Of a stretch of DNA of 8,461 nt, positions 6,831-8,461 are shown in pieces. The notes beneath the pieces were generated by a model. It was given only the letters and a program-made list of their open reading frames with translations. It was not told the DNA's origin and ran no database searches. Position 1 is the first letter of the stretch. Each line of letters begins with the position of its first letter. Origin of the DNA: Ruminococcaceae bacterium UBA1438 (GTDB taxonomy: Bacteria; Bacillota; Clostridia; Oscillospirales; Acutalibacteraceae). The translations under genes were made by a program, and so were the position numbers. Location: NCBI GenBank assembly GCA_002329285.1, contig DCTO01000102.1:5828-14288 (forward strand), written 5' to 3'.

Positions 6831-7517
6831 TTAGTCGGTTATTGTCTTATCCCATGCAGCCTGGAATTTTGCAAGGCCGTAATCAGTGAAGGGGTGATAA
6901 AAACTGTCCTTAAACACCTGAAGCCCCGCGGTAACGATGTCAGCCCCGGCAACCGCGCAGTCAACAAATTGCTTGCCCGTTCTGACTGCGGCGCAGATAA
7001 TCTGTGTTTCGCCAAGAAAGCCGTAATTTTCATAGATAGTAACGATGTCCTGAATATACTGTGCGCAGTCCTCGCCGCTTGATTCCTTCCAGCCGATGAA
7101 CGGGGAAACGAAAAGCGAATGATTTTTTGCGGCAATAAGCGCCTGTGAAGGGGTGAAAACAAGGGTCAGATTTGTTCTGATGCCCTTCTGCTCCAGCCTG
7201 CGCGCAGCGGCAATGCCTGCCTCTGTGCAGGGGATTTTGATAACAAAGTTTTCGCACATTGCGGCAATTTTTGTTCCCATCTCAACCATTTCGTCAGCAT
7301 CGTCAAGATGCGGATTGATTTCAACGGAAATCGGAAATTTGTCAACACCCTCAAGTCCCTTTTCCTTAACAAATTCCGCAAGCTCGCCGATAACGGTGTA
7401 AAAGGGCTTGCCTGAATTCATAATGTGATTCGGGTTTGTGGTAACGCCGTCAATGCCGAAGGTTTCATAAGCCTCGCGGATTTCATCAATTTTTGCGCTG
7501 TCTAAAAAGTATTTCAT
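6831..7517 (-). CDS. sftT: 6-deoxy-6-sulfofructose transaldolase
   Basis: A 228-residue class I transaldolase of the short TalC/FSA-like type. In this pathway it should cleave sulfofructose through a Schiff base and transfer the dihydroxyacetone unit to glyceraldehyde-3-phosphate, giving 3-sulfolactaldehyde and fructose-6-phosphate. Visible features: MKYFLDSA start with Asp6, TTNP at 26-29, the Schiff-base lysine Lys94 in FVIKIP (codon 7236-7238), NLTLVF at 116-121, SPFIGW at 138-143, and AAVRT with Arg179. Small transaldolases usually read SPFVGR at the fifth element; here the Arg is Trp143, while the second usual phosphate-binding Arg (Arg179) is kept. The start is fixed by AGGAGG 7 nt upstream, and the gene ends in tandem stops (TAATAA). 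By fold alone it could be an ordinary transaldolase or fructose-6-phosphate aldolase. The flanking sulfoquinovosidase, isomerase and reductase make the sulfofructose role much more likely. Confidence 0.88.
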   Translation of the reverse strand: MKYFLDSAKIDEIREAYETFGIDGVTTNPNHIMNSGKPFYTVIGELAEFVKEKGLEGVDKFPISVEINPHLDDADEMVEMGTKIAAMCENFVIKIPCTEAGIAAARRLEQKGIRTNLTLVFTPSQALIAAKNHSLFVSPFIGWKESSGEDCAQYIQDIVTIYENYGFLGETQIICAAVRTGKQFVDCAVAGADIVTAGLQVFKDSFYHPFTDYGLAKFQAAWDKTITD

Positions 7518-7524
7518 TTTTCTT

Positions 7525-7530
7525 CCTCCT
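7525..7530 (-). promoter_or_regulatory. Strong ribosome binding site of the transaldolase gene
   Basis: The minus strand reads AGGAGG, followed by a 7-nt spacer (AAGAAAA) and the ATG at 7515-7517. This is a consensus Shine-Dalgarno site inside the 19-bp gap after the sulfoquinovosidase stop. It fixes the transaldolase start and suggests high expression of that enzyme. Confidence 0.85.
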
Positions 7531-7536
7531 GAAAAA

Positions 7537-8461
7537 TTAATTGATTTGGTTGTTTAATATGTCAAGCACGTTTTGTGCGCTTTTCCTGATAAACACGGGT
7601 ATTTCGCCTATAGGAGCGGAAACGGTAACTTTGCCGCCGCCGTATTCCTTGCCGCTCCAAAGGTGAATCCATTCGTCGTTTGGCAGATAAACCTCTCTGT
7701 TGTCTGCCCCCGCCTTGATAACGGGCGCAACAAGAATGTCCCTGCCAAGCAGATATTCAAAGCATTCCTCAAATGCCTCTTTTTCATCGTAATAGAAAAA
7801 CAGCGGCCTGATAACGCCGATGCCCTTCTGGCTGTTAAGCTTAACGGCTTCCTTGATATAAGGCTTAAGCGCCTTGTGGATTTTTGCCATTTTTGAGCCG
7901 AGTGCAAGGATTTCCTCGCTTGAATCAAATTGGGCGTTAAGGTCGGGATTAAGCCCCTCGTGCCCCCTCATAACGGGGGTGAAGGCGTTCATCTCGCACC
8001 AGCGCATATAAAGCTCCTCGCTCCTCTTAAGATTGAAGAAGGAGGTGTATCCGCCGATGTCGCTGTGCGAAAGGCCAAAGCCGCAGCAGGTCAGCGAAAG
8101 CATTGCCGGGATAACGGAGGGCAATCCGAAATCAATTGAAAAATCGGTGTGATTATCGCCGCACCACATCATCGTTGAATATTTCGGCGTGTTGCTGAAG
8201 CCTGCACGGGTGTAAAACATTATTTCTCCCTGCTTGCCGCTTTCCTCAACTGCCTCTCTGTTAAGCTGCGCCCAAAGGGAAGGCCAGGTATTGTGAATAA
8301 GCTCGGGGTCCTCGCCGCTGAATAAAACGCAGTCCGTCGGCAGATATTCGCCGAAATCCGCCATCCAGCCGGAAAGGCCGAAATCAATCATATTCGTTTT
8401 AATTATATTTTTGAGCCAGTTCCATGCGTCGGGGTTTGTCAGGTCAACCATTGCGGCGGGG
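7537..8461 (-). CDS. sftG: Sulfoquinovosidase, GH31 (C-terminal part; 5' end outside window)
   Basis: This is the last 307 residues of a GH31 retaining alpha-glycosidase; the frame stays open to the right edge, so the true start is outside the window. Sulfoquinovosidases hydrolyse sulfoquinovosyl glycerol and related glycosides to free SQ in the cytoplasm. Numbering from the first Met inside the window (8449-8451), GWMADFGEYLPTD carries the nucleophile Asp32 (codon 8356-8358), WCGDN carries the acid/base Asp99 (8155-8157), and HSDIGGYT carries Tyr135. The spacings Asp-Asp 67 and Asp-Tyr 36 equal those of E. coli YihQ D405, D472 and the sulfonate-contacting Y508, and the tail after the acid/base is about as long as in YihQ (about 205 residues). 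The YihQ R301/W304 equivalents lie outside the window. It is first in the visible operon, 19 bp ahead of the transaldolase. A plain alpha-glucosidase is unlikely given these matches and the neighbours. Confidence 0.93.
   Translation of the reverse strand, partial: PAAMVDLTNPDAWNWLKNIIKTNMIDFGLSGWMADFGEYLPTDCVLFSGEDPELIHNTWPSLWAQLNREAVEESGKQGEIMFYTRAGFSNTPKYSTMMWCGDNHTDFSIDFGLPSVIPAMLSLTCCGFGLSHSDIGGYTSFFNLKRSEELYMRWCEMNAFTPVMRGHEGLNPDLNAQFDSSEEILALGSKMAKIHKALKPYIKEAVKLNSQKGIGVIRPLFFYYDEKEAFEECFEYLLGRDILVAPVIKAGADNREVYLPNDEWIHLWSGKEYGGGKVTVSAPIGEIPVFIRKSAQNVLDILNNQIN

Noticed and set aside
6831..7517. Transaldolase as a housekeeping TAL or fructose-6-phosphate aldolase
   Set aside because: The altered SPFIGW motif and position between sulfoquinovosidase and SLA reductase argue for the sulfofructose role, though fold alone does not exclude it.
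1..8461. Mobile elements, CRISPR arrays, tRNA/rRNA genes, long repeats
   Set aside because: No transposase or integrase motifs, repeat-spacer pattern, cloverleaf or direct repeats were seen. Similar short runs recurring across the window are explained by biased codon use.

Overview
All nine genes lie on the minus strand, so the biology reads from the right end of the window to the left. They form one compact operon-like block with gaps of 0 to 40 bp and one 11 bp overlap. Clear Shine-Dalgarno sequences precede most starts. Gene families, mid-40s GC by eye, and the AGGAGG-type ribosome binding sites suggest a Firmicutes bacterium, probably an anaerobic gut-type Clostridia. The species cannot be fixed from this window.

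In transcription order the genes are: (1) the C-terminal part of a GH31 sulfoquinovosidase, cut by the right edge; (2) a short transaldolase; (3) a beta-hydroxyacid dehydrogenase-type reductase; (4) a DUF4867 cupin-like protein of unknown function; (5) an L-fucose-isomerase-like sugar isomerase; (6) a TauE/SafE membrane exporter; (7) a ROK-family regulator; (8) a GPH-family (MFS) sugar:cation symporter; (9) the N-terminal 200 residues of a GH57/polysaccharide-deacetylase-like protein, cut by the left edge.

Together this is the transaldolase route of sulfoglycolysis (the 'sulfo-TAL' or sft pathway) for the plant sulfolipid sugar sulfoquinovose (SQ). The inferred scheme is as follows. The GPH transporter imports SQ or its glycosides, such as sulfoquinovosyl glycerol. 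The GH31 enzyme releases SQ and the isomerase makes 6-deoxy-6-sulfofructose (SF). The transaldolase moves the C3 ketol unit of SF to glyceraldehyde-3-phosphate, giving fructose-6-phosphate and 3-sulfolactaldehyde (SLA). The reductase converts SLA to 2,3-dihydroxypropane-1-sulfonate (DHPS), and the TauE-type protein is the likely DHPS exporter. No SF kinase, SF-phosphate aldolase or SLA dehydrogenase is in the window, which fits a fermentative DHPS-producing version. The strongest single anchor is the GH31 fragment: its two catalytic aspartates, the sulfonate-binding tyrosine and the C-terminus sit at almost exactly the E. coli YihQ spacings.

The least explained parts are the DUF4867 protein, the GH57-like protein coupled to the transporter, and apparent active-site changes in the transaldolase (Trp in place of a usual phosphate-binding Arg) and the reductase (a Val-Lys-Ser loop in place of Ser-Gly-Gly). 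The main promoter should lie beyond the right edge. No RNA genes, mobile elements, CRISPR arrays, long repeats or terminators were found, and there is no gene-free stretch longer than 40 bp.
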